Source: Alphaproteobacteria bacterium
Lineage (GTDB): Bacteria > Pseudomonadota > Alphaproteobacteria > TMED109
Assembly (NCBI GenBank): GCA_029243935.1
Contig: JAQWRB010000129.1
Span: 1 to 32,136 of the forward strand
DNA: 32,136 bases
Direction: 5' to 3'
The first letter of the stretch is position 1. Every line of letters begins with the position of its first letter. Below, piece by piece: positions 9,064-16,955 of the stretch. A model generated the notes under the pieces. That model saw only the letters and a list, made by a program, of their open reading frames with translations, did not search any database and had not been told where the DNA came from. The position numbers and the translations under genes are program-made.

Positions 9064-9930
9064 ATTTTTATTTTTTGTTTTGCTCTCTTGTTCTATAATA
9101 AAGTTTTTTATTCTTAATTTTAATTTATTGATGGCAGAGGCTTCGATTTGTCTTACTCTTTCTTTGCTAATTTTAAGTCTTATCCCAATTTTTTCTAAGG
9201 TATCAGGGGTTTGGCACATATGACGAGCGTTTATTATTATTTTCTCTCTATTGTCTAAGGAATCTAATGCTTTAACTAGCCATTTCTTTTTAGTTGATTT
9301 TTCATCTTTTTTTATGAAAGAATCTTCAATACTTTCTTGATATTTATCTACTAAAAAATTTTGCCATTCTTCTATTGTATCACTATTTAATGGAGAATTT
9401 AAAGAGGCGTCTTTTTTAAGAATATGGCTTTCTCTTTCAGAAATGAATTTTTCTTTAACTCCTAAAAGCCGAGCTGCGTTTTTTCTTTCTTCATAATTTA
9501 TCTCTCCATTAATTTGAAATCGTCTTAAATTAAAGAATAATGATTTTTGAGCTGAGCTAGATCCTATTTTTACTATAGACCAATTCTTTAAAACATATTC
9601 TTGAATAGTAGCTTTTACCCACCACCTTGAATAGGTGGAAAATCTTAAATCTCTAGATAGGTCAAATTTTTCGATAGCTAATAAAAGACCAATATGTCCT
9701 TCTTGAATTAAATCATTAAATGGAAGTCCATAATGCTTAAATTGTGATGCAATTCTAATAACTAATTTAGTGTAAGATAATATTATTTTCTCTAAAGCTT
9801 TAGTATCTCTATTGTTTTTCCACAATTTTGTAAGCGATTGCTCTTGTTCTTTAGATAGTAAAGGGGATTTCATAGATTCAGAGATAAATCTTTCTTCTAC
9901 TTTAATATAATTACTATTTTTTTCATTCAT
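9043..9930 (-). CDS. rpoH: Heat-shock sigma factor RpoH (sigma-32)
   Basis: This 295-aa sigma-70 family member directs RNA polymerase to heat-shock and stress promoters. Region 1.2/2 runs from LLSKEQEQSLTKLWKNN through GLPFNDLIQEGHIGLLLAIEKFD and the aromatic -10-melting segment FSTYSRWWVKATIQEYVLKNW. The RpoH-specific box is AQKSLFFNLRR near residue 130, which separates it from RpoD. Region 4 ends with LEKIGIRLKISKERVRQIEASAINKLK, the -35-binding helix-turn-helix. The length is normal. It is divergent from the ligase-ccm operon and its 3' end overlaps that of acnA by 21 bp. Only a weak AAGAAAG precedes its ATG. The paralogue type (RpoH1 or RpoH2) cannot be told from this window. Confidence 0.94.
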   Translation of the reverse strand: MNEKNSNYIKVEERFISESMKSPLLSKEQEQSLTKLWKNNRDTKALEKIILSYTKLVIRIASQFKHYGLPFNDLIQEGHIGLLLAIEKFDLSRDLRFSTYSRWWVKATIQEYVLKNWSIVKIGSSSAQKSLFFNLRRFQINGEINYEERKNAARLLGVKEKFISERESHILKKDASLNSPLNSDTIEEWQNFLVDKYQESIEDSFIKKDEKSTKKKWLVKALDSLDNREKIIINARHMCQTPDTLEKIGIRLKISKERVRQIEASAINKLKLRIKNFIIEQESKTKNKNLCRIPD

Positions 9931-9997
9931 ATTAATAGCTTTCTTAATATATCTGTTAAATTAGATACGTATAAAAAACTATTTTAGATGTATGAAT

Positions 9998-10025
9998 TTG
10001 TAGGTTATACATTATGGTATATAAT
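9998..10025 (+). promoter_or_regulatory. Putative sigma-70-type promoter of the ligase-ccm operon
   Basis: TTGTAG (9998-10003) and TATAAT (10020-10025) are separated by 16 bases in the only sizeable gap upstream of the ligase and ccm genes. Transcription would start near 10032, giving a leader of about 35 bases with a TAGGAA ribosome binding site before the ATG at 10068. The -10 is a perfect match and the -35 matches at four of six positions. Because the gaps through ccmI are small, this could be the main promoter of the whole run. Confidence 0.5.
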
Positions 10026-10067
10026 TTAAAATTAAGTTTGTAGAATTTTATTAATAGGAATGTAAAT

Positions 10068-11294
10068 ATGGGTATTGAAGATTTAGAACGGAGATCTGAG
10101 GAGGCTAGGTTAAATGATCAGTTTAAAGAATTAAGACAAATATTAGATAAGGCAAAAAGCCATTCGTACGGGTGGAAAAATATATTGTCACATATAAATC
10201 CGAATGAAATTATAGATATTAAAAGTCTAAAAAAACTTCCAATAACGCGTAAGTCATCATTATCTTTACTACAAAAAAATAAGCCCCCTTTAGGTGGACT
10301 TTCCAATATTCCAGTAAATAAATTTAAAAATTTATTTGTATCTCCTGGGCCAATATATGAGCCAGGGGGTAATAATGATTTTTGGAGAATGTCGCGGGCT
10401 ATGCGTGCTGCTAGTTTTAATGAAGGGGATCTAGTATATAATACATTTGCTTATCATCTAACACCTGCTGGAGAAATGATGGAGCAAGGAGCAAATAAAA
10501 TAGGGGCATGCGTAATTCCTGGAGGAATTGGAAATACTGAACAACAAATTTTAGCTATTAATTGTTTGAGGCCGAATAGATATGTAGGAACCCCTTCTTT
10601 TTTAAAAACTATTTTGGAGCAAGGTAAAGAGAAAAATATTGATGTTTCATCATTAAAAACTGGTTTAGTAGGTGGTGAAGCTTGTCCACCTTCATTAAAA
10701 AAAGTATTAAGTGAATTAGGGTGTCCTGTTCTTCAGTCATATGGTACTGCAGATTTAGGTTTGGTTGCGTATGAGACATGGGATAGTGAAGGAATGTTTT
10801 CTGATGAAGGTGTATTGATAGAAATTGTAAGACCTGGTTCAGAGGATGTTTTACCGGAAGGAGAGGTTGGAGAAGTAGTTGTTACAACTTTAAATCATGA
10901 TTATCCTTTATTTAGGTTTGCTACTGGTGACTTATCAGCGGTAATAACAGAGAAAAGTAAATGTGGCAGAACTGCTATGAGAATAAAAGTTTGGATGTGA
11001 AGAGCAGATCAAACGACTAAAGTAAGAGGTATGTTTGTTAGGCCAGAGCAGCTTACTAATATATCAACTAAAATTAATCAAATATCTAAGTTAAGATTAA
11101 TTATTGGTAATATTGATCATAAAGATACTTTAAAAATATTAGTAGAGGTCTCAGATATTAAAAGTGATATTATAAATATAATAATAGATGAGGCTAAAGC
11201 TGAATTAAAACTAAGGGCTGAAGTTGAAATTGTTGAAAATGGTAAAATACCTAACGATGGTCTAGTAATAGAAGACACAAGAACTTATGAATAA
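10068..11294 (+). CDS. PaaK-like phenylacetate-CoA ligase family protein, interrupted by one in-frame UGA at a conserved Gly
   Basis: The ORF track splits this gene into 10068-11000 and 11031-11294, but both lie in one frame separated only by a UGA (10998-11000). Read through, the protein is 408 aa, normal for the compact AMP-forming phenylacetate-CoA ligase family, which activates aromatic or other carboxylic acids as CoA thioesters. Visible landmarks are FVSPGPIYEPGG (about residue 90), FNEGDLVYNTFAYHLTPAGEMME (about 120), the QSYGTADLG adenylate motif (about 225), FRFATGDLSAV and CGRTAMRIKVWM. After the UGA follow RADQTTKVRGMFVRPEQ and the C-terminal IPNDGLVIEDTRTYE. Family members have Gly where the UGA stands, and usually Gly rather than Val in KVWM. 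Translation to the UGA alone would lose the C-terminal domain that completes the active site. The gene lies 16 bases upstream of ccmA. Confidence 0.85.
10998..11000 (+). other. In-frame UGA codon at an invariant Gly position of the CoA ligase
   Basis: The codon lies between KVWM and RADQTTKVRGMFV, where family members read KGWM-G-RADQTTKV(K/R)GMFV. GGA to TGA is a single G-to-T change. No other stop or frameshift is present in the gene. The first ATG after it, at 11031, has an SD-like AGAGG just upstream, but that sequence is also conserved coding (KVRGM), and restart there would give only an 87-aa C-terminal piece. Confidence 0.85.
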
Positions 11295-11310
11295 TATATT
11301 AGGTGATTAA

Positions 11311-11925
11311 TTGAATAAAAATTTTTTAATTCAAGCGCAAGATTTATCTTTTGAACGAAGTGGGCGAATAATTTTTTCTTCTTTAAATATATCTCTAGAG
11401 GAAGGTCAGATTATTTTTATTAAGGGAAAAAATGGATCTGGAAAAACATCATTATTAAGGTGCTTGGCTGGCTTTACTCCAACAACTAGTGGAAAAATTT
11501 TATGGTATGGGAATGAAGTCTTACCTGCTTTTTATTCTGAAGAACCTCTTGTTGCGTGGTTAGGTCATTTAGATGCTATAAAAGGGTCACTAACTGTTAA
11601 GGAAAACTTATTATTTTTTTCTAAAATATGGTCAGTAAAATCGAATACCTTTAATAAATGTATAAAAAAATTATCCTTTGAAAAGTTTATGAACTTTCCT
11701 GCTTCTTGGTTATCGGCAGGTGAAAAAAGAAGACTAAGCTTAATAAGACTTTCTTTTTGTCCAGCTAAAGTTTGGATTTTAGATGAGCCGTCCACTTTTT
11801 TAGATAGTGATAATCGTGAAATTTTAATAGGTATAATGAACACGCACCTTAAGAATAAGGGGGCAATAGTATGTGCAACTCACGATAGTTTAAAGATATC
11901 CAATGCCTTGGAATTAACTTTATAA
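11311..11925 (+). CDS. ccmA: Haem exporter ATP-binding protein CcmA
   Basis: This 204-aa ABC ATPase powers the CcmABCD complex, which loads haem onto CcmE during cytochrome c maturation. Walker A is GKNGSGKTSLLRCL near residue 39, the signature is LSAGEKRRLSLIRL near 135 (LSAGE in place of LSGGQ, the usual CcmA pattern), and Walker B is VWILDEPSTFLD near 155. The H-loop is ATHDSLK. The reading frame starts with TTG at 11311; AGGTGA at 11301-11306 sits four bases upstream and supports it, and no nearby ATG fits. It begins 16 bases after the CoA ligase and is followed by ccmB after 46 bases. It ends in TAA. Confidence 0.94.
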   Translation: MNKNFLIQAQDLSFERSGRIIFSSLNISLEEGQIIFIKGKNGSGKTSLLRCLAGFTPTTSGKILWYGNEVLPAFYSEEPLVAWLGHLDAIKGSLTVKENLLFFSKIWSVKSNTFNKCIKKLSFEKFMNFPASWLSAGEKRRLSLIRLSFCPAKVWILDEPSTFLDSDNREILIGIMNTHLKNKGAIVCATHDSLKISNALELTL

Positions 11926-11971
11926 ATATTTAATAATTCCATTTACTAAAAGAGAAGATATATAAATAAGT

Positions 11972-12637
11972 ATGAATAAATTTTGTAGATTAATTTTAAG
12001 AGATATACATTTAGTAATTAAAGGGTCAAGTGATGCGGCGGCTGCTTTATTATTTTATTTATTAGCTATTATAATGTTTCCTTTATCTTCAGGGACTGAG
12101 TCCACTTTATTAACAAGTATAGCAGGGGGGGCAATATGGGTTGCAGCTCTATTTTCTTCCTTACTATCTTTAGATCGTCTATTTAGGTCTGATTTTGAAG
12201 ATGGTTCGCTAGAACAATTAGCTTTATCAGGAATATCCTTAGAAACTATTGTGCTATCTAAGTGCTTTGCACATTGGCTAACAAATGGCCTTCCAATAGT
12301 TATTCTTTCACCTATTTTAGCACTAATAATAGGATTAGATTTTTCATATTGGTGGATACTATGTTTAACACTTTTAATAGGAACTCCATCTCTTACATTA
12401 ATAGGAGCTACTCCTGCAGCTTTATCTTGCGCAATAGGAAAAGGAGGGGTATTAACAGCACTAATAATATTGCCTTTAATGTTACCTGTTTTAATACTGG
12501 GTTCAGGAGCAATCACTGCTGAGATTTCAGGCTTGGGAGGATTTGGACATATATATGCTTTGACAGCAATTCTTCCTCTTTCGTTATTAGCAGTTCCATT
12601 TTTAGCTTCTAAGGCTTTACGCCTTGGTTGGGAATAG
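11972..12637 (+). CDS. ccmB: Haem exporter permease CcmB
   Basis: This 221-aa integral inner-membrane protein is the permease partner of CcmA. It shows six hydrophobic stretches, roughly residues 20-40, 45-65, 95-125, 130-155, 160-185 and 195-215, and begins with the CcmB-type FCRLILRDIHLVIKGSSDA. A cytoplasmic segment SLLSLDRLFRSDFEDGSLEQLALSG near residues 62-87 is the family's hallmark and probably couples to the ATPase. Length and gene order fit CcmB exactly. It ends in TAG, ten bases before the preferred ccmC start, so the two are probably translationally coupled. The minus-strand ORF at 12055-12516 is a shadow of this gene. Confidence 0.95.
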   Translation: MNKFCRLILRDIHLVIKGSSDAAAALLFYLLAIIMFPLSSGTESTLLTSIAGGAIWVAALFSSLLSLDRLFRSDFEDGSLEQLALSGISLETIVLSKCFAHWLTNGLPIVILSPILALIIGLDFSYWWILCLTLLIGTPSLTLIGATPAALSCAIGKGGVLTALIILPLMLPVLILGSGAITAEISGLGGFGHIYALTAILPLSLLAVPFLASKALRLGWE

Positions 12638-12640
12638 GAG
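12636..12640 (+). promoter_or_regulatory. AGGAG ribosome binding site that fixes the ccmC start
   Basis: AGGAG overlaps the ccmB stop codon and lies seven bases before the ATG at 12648. It supports starting ccmC there and not at the ATG at 12624 listed in the ORF track, which would lie inside ccmB and add eight residues (MVGNRRVC) with no hallmark of the family. Confidence 0.7.
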
Positions 12641-12647
12641 AGTATGT

Positions 12648-13385
12648 ATGCAAAATATATTTAACTTTTTAGCTAACCCATCACGATTTAGACTTTTTTC
12701 CCAAAAATACTATTCTTATACATTATTTATTATGTTTACATTTATATTTTTAGGCCTTTGGTATGGTTTAGTTAATTCACCGCCAGATTATCAACAAGGG
12801 GAAACAGTTAGAATAATGTATGTTCATGTTCCTGCAGCATGGATGGCAATGATGATTTATCTTTCAATGACAATAATGAGTATTTTTGCTCTTGTGTGGA
12901 GACATCCTTTAGCTGATATATTATCTAAATGTAGTGCACCAATAGGTGCAAGTTTTACACTTATTGCTTTAGTAACAGGATCAATCTGGGGAAAACCTAC
13001 ATGGGGAACATGGTGGGTATGGGATGCTCGTTTAACATCAGTTTTTATTCTATTTTTAATCTATATGGGGCATATTACATTAGTAAGATCTTTTGAGGAT
13101 GAATATAAAGGGGCTCGTGCTGGAGCTATATTAACATTGATTGGAGCTTTTAATCTTCCAATTATAAAATTTTCAGTTGATTGGTGGAATACTCTTCATC
13201 AACCAGCAAGTGTAATAAAATTAGATGGACCCACTATCCATATAGACATGATGATCCCTCTAATTTTAATGGCTTTAGGGTTTTTATTTTTTTATTTTTC
13301 GTTTTTATTAATCAATGTGCAAACTGAACTAAATAATAGAAAGCTAAAAAAATTATTTATTCAAAATTTTAGTGTAAAACATTAA
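12648..13385 (+). CDS. ccmC: Haem lyase/exporter subunit CcmC
   Basis: This 245-aa six-helix membrane protein of the haem-handling family passes haem to apo-CcmE in the periplasm. The tryptophan-rich WWD motif is WGTWWVWDARLTS near residue 120. The two haem-ligating histidines are expected in YVHVPAAWMAM (about residue 55) and TLHQPASVIK (about 175); both segments are intact. PPDYQQGETVRIMYVHVP is a diagnostic CcmC segment. I start the gene at 12648 because a good AGGAG sits seven bases upstream. It follows ccmB closely and precedes the small ccmD by 19 bases. It ends in TAA. Confidence 0.96.
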   Translation: MQNIFNFLANPSRFRLFSQKYYSYTLFIMFTFIFLGLWYGLVNSPPDYQQGETVRIMYVHVPAAWMAMMIYLSMTIMSIFALVWRHPLADILSKCSAPIGASFTLIALVTGSIWGKPTWGTWWVWDARLTSVFILFLIYMGHITLVRSFEDEYKGARAGAILTLIGAFNLPIIKFSVDWWNTLHQPASVIKLDGPTIHIDMMIPLILMALGFLFFYFSFLLINVQTELNNRKLKKLFIQNFSVKH

Positions 13386-13404
13386 TTATAAATGAGGAGG
13401 TAAA

Positions 13405-13551
13405 ATGGATAACCACTTAATATTTGTATATTCGGCATATTTTTTTACCTTTTTAGTATTAATACTTATTGGTATAAATTATTTTTTAGCATTTAAAAAA
13501 TCTAATAAAAAAATTGGTAGTTTTAAAAACAACGCGAAAAAAAATAAATAA
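13405..13551 (+). CDS. ccmD: Haem exporter accessory protein CcmD (too short for the ORF track)
   Basis: This 48-aa protein, absent from the ORF track, starts at an ATG preceded by a perfect AGGAGG five bases upstream and ends in TAA. It has the layout of CcmD: a short periplasmic N-terminus (MDNHLIFVYSAY), one transmembrane helix (FFTFLVLILIGINYFLAF) and a basic cytoplasmic tail rich in Lys/Asn. CcmD associates with CcmABC and is needed to release holo-CcmE. Sequence conservation in this family is poor, so the call rests on size, topology, the strong ribosome binding site and position between ccmC and ccmE. The preferred ccmE start follows after a single base. Confidence 0.88.
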   Translation: MDNHLIFVYSAYFFTFLVLILIGINYFLAFKKSNKKIGSFKNNAKKNK

Positions 13552-13552
13552 A

Positions 13553-14017
13553 ATGAATATAGCAAAAATAAAAAGACGTAAAAGGTTATCAATATTATTA
13601 TTAGGTTTTATAGCAATTAGTATATCTGGTTTCTTAATATTATCTGCTAGTCGTGATTCATTAATTTTTTTTTATTCCCCTACTGAGCTTAAAGAAAAAC
13701 AAGAAATTATTGGAAAAATCATTAGAATAGGAGGCTTGGTTAGAGAAAATAGCATTAAATTAAAAGAACAATCAGAGATACAATTTATAGTTGAAGATGG
13801 AGAAAATTATATTTTAGTTAACTATACTGGAATGTTGCCTGATTTGTTTAGAGAAGGCCAAGGAGTTATCTGTGAAGGAAAAATTGGAGAAGATTCAATT
13901 TTTATAGCTAATAAAATTTTAGCTAAGCATGATGAAAAGTATATGCCACCTGAAGTTGCCGAAATACTAAAGAAAACTGGAAAATGGAAAGGAGAAGGTG
14001 AAACAAATGATTATTGA
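13553..14017 (+). CDS. ccmE: Haem chaperone CcmE
   Basis: This 154-aa membrane-anchored periplasmic protein carries haem covalently from CcmC to the CcmF/H ligation complex. A basic N-terminus (IAKIKRRKRL) precedes one transmembrane helix (about residues 11-30), then the beta-barrel OB-fold. The covalent haem-binding His lies in LAKHDEKYMPPEV near the C-terminus, with the conserved Tyr four residues after it. The ORF track begins at 13514, but the first 13 residues overlap ccmD; the ATG at 13553 gives the usual family N-terminus. The gene ends in TGA (14015-14017), inside the start of ccmF; if that UGA were read as sense, 25 residues would be added before a TAA. Confidence 0.95.
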   Translation: MNIAKIKRRKRLSILLLGFIAISISGFLILSASRDSLIFFYSPTELKEKQEIIGKIIRIGGLVRENSIKLKEQSEIQFIVEDGENYILVNYTGMLPDLFREGQGVICEGKIGEDSIFIANKILAKHDEKYMPPEVAEILKKTGKWKGEGETNDY

Positions 14018-15959
14018 ATTAGGACATTTTCTTTTAGCTTTAGCTCTTTCATTATCTATATTTCAATTTTTGGTGCCAGCCGTAGGTGTTAAATTTAATT
14101 ATCATAGCATGATGAAGTCCACTTCTATTATATCTTATATGAGTTTTATACTAGTGTTATTTTCATTTTTATCTTTAGTGTATGCCTATATTACTTCTGA
14201 TTTTTCTGTATCTTTAGTAGCAAAAAACTCACATTCATTAAAACCTCTTCTCTATAAAATATCTGGTGTATGGGGTAATCATGAGGGGTCTTTATTATTA
14301 TGGGTATTAATACTAACATTTTATAGTGTAGCTGTTGCAATATTAGGTAGACGTCTTCCTTTAAAGTTACTTTCACTAGTTTTGTCATGCCAAGGTTTAA
14401 TAGCAGTGGCATTTATAAGCTTTATTTTATTTACATCTAACCCTTTTGTCAGAATATTTTTTCCTAATGCAGAAGGTGAAGGCTTTAATCCAATATTACA
14501 GGACTTTGGTCTAGCTATACATCCTCCATTTCTATATCTAGGATATGTAGGATTATCAGTAACATTTTCTTTTTCAATAGCAGCTTTATTGGTAGGAAAA
14601 GTAGATACAATTTGGGTTAAATGGGTTAGACCATGGACTTTAATAGCATGGGTGTTTTTAACTATCGGAATTGCTCTAGGTTCTTGGTGGGCATATCGAG
14701 AGTTAGGATGGGGTGGCTGGTGGTTTTGGGACCCTGTAGAAAATGCTTCTTTTATGCCTTGGCTTGTCGCTACTGCTTTATTACATTCTTCAATAGTTGC
14801 AGAAAAAAGAGATACTTTAAAGGCATGGACTATTTTATTAGCAATTATAGCCTTTTCTTTTTGTTTGCTAGGTACATTTATCGTAAGGTCTGGAGTTCTT
14901 GTTTCTGTTCATGCTTTTGCATCAGATCCATCAAGAGGACTATATATTCTTTTATTATTAGTATTCTTTACAGGAGGAGGCTTAGTACTATTTGCTAAAA
15001 GAGCACCTTATCTAAAGTCTGGTAGTCTTTTTAAGCCTTTAAGTAGAGAGGGAGCGTTAGTAATTAATAATATAATATTTGCCTCTGCGGCTGCAACTGT
15101 TCTTTTAGGGACATTATACCCAATCTTTATAGATGCTATAAATAATTCAAAAGTTTCTGTTGGCCCTCCTTATTTTGAGGCAGTTTTTATACCCTTAATG
15201 GTCCCTGCTATATTATTGTGTGCATTTAGTCCTATGTTATCTTGGAAAAGAGCTATAATAGATAATATTATAGAGAGAATTATTGCTGTCTTTATATGTT
15301 CTTTATTCTTAGCATCTTTAATTATTATTATACATGGCGGCTCCGCTTCAGCTTTTTTAGGACTCTTTTTAGCATTCTGGCTTATTTGTGGAACGTTGTA
15401 TGAATTTTTAATAAAAGTAGGGGTAAAATCTTCTTTTAAAACTTTTATACAAAGGGCGTTAAATTTGCCTAGGTCTGCTTATGGAATGAGTGTTGCTCAT
15501 ATAGGAGTTGCTATATTTATTATTGGTGTGACAGTTTCTGGCGCTTGGCGCATAGATATAGAAAAGCCAATAATATTAGGAGAAAAAATAATAGTTAAAG
15601 ACATAGAATTAACTTTTAAAAATATTAAAAAAGTTGAGGGTCCTAATTGGAACGCAGATAGAGGTGAGTTTGAAATTATTACAAGTAATGGAGCTAAACA
15701 TTTCTTATATCCAGAACGTAGATTTTATCCTGCTTCGCAAGTTAATACCAGTGAGCCCGCAATTATGTCAGGCATATTTTCTGATTTATATATAGTATTA
15801 GGAGAAAGTCTTCAGGAGGAAGATAGCTTTGCATTTAGGATATACTACTCTCCTTTTATTAGTTGGATTTGGTTCGGCATTCTTCTTATGGCAGTGGGCG
15901 GAATTTTGTCTTTATCAGATAGAAAGCATAGATTAGGCTATGGTTTAAAACAGGTTTAA
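14007..15959 (+). CDS. ccmF: Cytochrome c haem lyase subunit CcmF
   Basis: This 650-aa polytopic inner-membrane protein is the core of the haem ligation complex that attaches haem from CcmE to apocytochrome c. The WWD motif is WGGWWFWDPVENASFMPWL near residue 235. Haem-ligating histidines are expected in VWGNHEGS (about 90), HPPFLYLGYVG (about 172), ALLHSSIVAEKRDTLKAW (about 258) and AHIGVAIFIIGVTVSG (about 493); all are present. Length is normal. The ORF track starts at a GTG at 13998; the ATG at 14007, giving MIIELGHFLLALAL, is the typical family start, with GGAGAAGG upstream. The start overlaps the end of ccmE by 11 bases, suggesting coupled translation. It ends in TAA one base before ccmG. 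Confidence 0.96.
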   Translation: MIIELGHFLLALALSLSIFQFLVPAVGVKFNYHSMMKSTSIISYMSFILVLFSFLSLVYAYITSDFSVSLVAKNSHSLKPLLYKISGVWGNHEGSLLLWVLILTFYSVAVAILGRRLPLKLLSLVLSCQGLIAVAFISFILFTSNPFVRIFFPNAEGEGFNPILQDFGLAIHPPFLYLGYVGLSVTFSFSIAALLVGKVDTIWVKWVRPWTLIAWVFLTIGIALGSWWAYRELGWGGWWFWDPVENASFMPWLVATALLHSSIVAEKRDTLKAWTILLAIIAFSFCLLGTFIVRSGVLVSVHAFASDPSRGLYILLLLVFFTGGGLVLFAKRAPYLKSGSLFKPLSREGALVINNIIFASAAATVLLGTLYPIFIDAINNSKVSVGPPYFEAVFIPLMVPAILLCAFSPMLSWKRAIIDNIIERIIAVFICSLFLASLIIIIHGGSASAFLGLFLAFWLICGTLYEFLIKVGVKSSFKTFIQRALNLPRSAYGMSVAHIGVAIFIIGVTVSGAWRIDIEKPIILGEKIIVKDIELTFKNIKKVEGPNWNADRGEFEIITSNGAKHFLYPERRFYPASQVNTSEPAIMSGIFSDLYIVLGESLQEEDSFAFRIYYSPFISWIWFGILLMAVGGILSLSDRKHRLGYGLKQV

Positions 15960-15960
15960 T

Positions 15961-16521
15961 ATGAAAAATAAGTTAAAATATTTTTATTCATATACTCCAT
16001 TAATTGTCTTTTTAATTTTAGTATTGTTTTTTGCTAGACAATTAATCTTAAAAGAAGATCCTTCTGAATTGCCATCAGTACTTATAGATGAAAAATTTCC
16101 TAGTATAATCTTATCAGAATTAGAAGGCTATAAAGTATTTTCAAATAAAAACTTAATTAACGCAAATGGTCCTTCATTAGTTAATATTTGGTCAAGTTGG
16201 TGCGTGCCATGTAAAGTTGAGCATGAGTATTTAATGAGTATGAGTAATAATGATAATATTATTATTTATGGGATTAATTATAAAGATAACAAAGCAGAGG
16301 CGTTAAAAGTATTAGATCTAAACGGCAATCCTTTTTATGCTATTGGGGCTGATCAAGATGGGATGCAATCTATTAATTTAGGGGTATATGGTGTCCCAGA
16401 AACATTTATTATAGATAGAGATGGAAATATTAGGTATCGTCATGTGGGTCCAATATTAGAATATGATATGGAAAAAATTATTTTGCCAATTATTAATAAA
16501 ATTAAACAGGAAAGATTATGA
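15961..16521 (+). CDS. ccmG: Periplasmic thiol:disulfide oxidoreductase CcmG (DsbE)
   Basis: This 186-aa membrane-tethered thioredoxin-fold protein keeps the apocytochrome c CXXCH cysteines, or CcmH, reduced for haem attachment. An N-terminal transmembrane anchor (about residues 8-27) is followed by the thioredoxin domain with the active site SSWCVPCKVEH near residue 80 and the family's cis-Pro segment GVYGVPETFIIDRDG near 140. GINYKDN before it is a further CcmG hallmark. It starts one base after the ccmF stop. It ends in TGA (16519-16521), which overlaps the ccmH ATG in the classic ATGA arrangement; reading that UGA as sense would add only three residues before a TAA. Confidence 0.95.
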   Translation: MKNKLKYFYSYTPLIVFLILVLFFARQLILKEDPSELPSVLIDEKFPSIILSELEGYKVFSNKNLINANGPSLVNIWSSWCVPCKVEHEYLMSMSNNDNIIIYGINYKDNKAEALKVLDLNGNPFYAIGADQDGMQSINLGVYGVPETFIIDRDGNIRYRHVGPILEYDMEKIILPIINKIKQERL

Positions 16522-16955
16522 CAACTATAATAAAATTTATATTTTGTTTTTTTATTATTAGTAATTCTGTTTTAGCAGATAATAATAAAGCAGCATATGA
16601 ACTATATAAAGAACTGCGTTGTTTAGTATGTCAAAATCAATCTTTATTGGAGTCTGATGCTCCCTTAGCGCTTGATTTAAAAAAAGTAGTTAGGGATAAG
16701 ATAGAATTAGGGCAATCAAAAAATGAAATAAAAAAATTCTTAGTTGATAGATATGGGGAATTTATTTTATTAAAGCCAAAATATTCTATTCAAAATATTT
16801 TATTATGGCTTGGGCCAATACTTTTTTTATTCATAGGTTTTTTTGTGACTTTTGTTTTCTTAAGAAAGCAATCTATGTATAAGGAAGAACCACTTCCTTT
16901 AACTAATAAAGAAGAAAATAGTTTGAAAAAAATATTAGACAATAATGTGTCCTAA
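16518..16955 (+). CDS. ccmH: Cytochrome c maturation thiol reductase CcmH (CcmL-type N-terminal module)
   Basis: This 145-aa protein has a cleavable signal peptide (about residues 1-21, ending SNSVLA-DN), a periplasmic helical domain with the LRCLVCQNQS motif (LRCxxC) near residue 34, and a C-terminal transmembrane helix (about 94-115, ILLWLGPILFLFIGFFVTFVF). The CXXC pair exchanges disulfides with apocytochrome c as part of the CcmF/H ligation complex. It is the short form; the TPR part found fused to CcmH in enterobacteria is here the separate ccmI gene. Its ATG overlaps the ccmG TGA by four bases and its TAA overlaps the ccmI ATG by one base (TAATG), so all three are probably co-translated. 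Confidence 0.94.
   Translation: MTTIIKFIFCFFIISNSVLADNNKAAYELYKELRCLVCQNQSLLESDAPLALDLKKVVRDKIELGQSKNEIKKFLVDRYGEFILLKPKYSIQNILLWLGPILFLFIGFFVTFVFLRKQSMYKEEPLPLTNKEENSLKKILDNNVS

Noticed and set aside
12055-12516. 153-aa minus-strand ORF
   Set aside because: It lies entirely within ccmB on the opposite strand and has no recognisable motif; it is a shadow ORF.
14633-14998. 121-aa plus-strand ORF
   Set aside because: It is an alternate-frame reading inside ccmF, which has full family motifs there.
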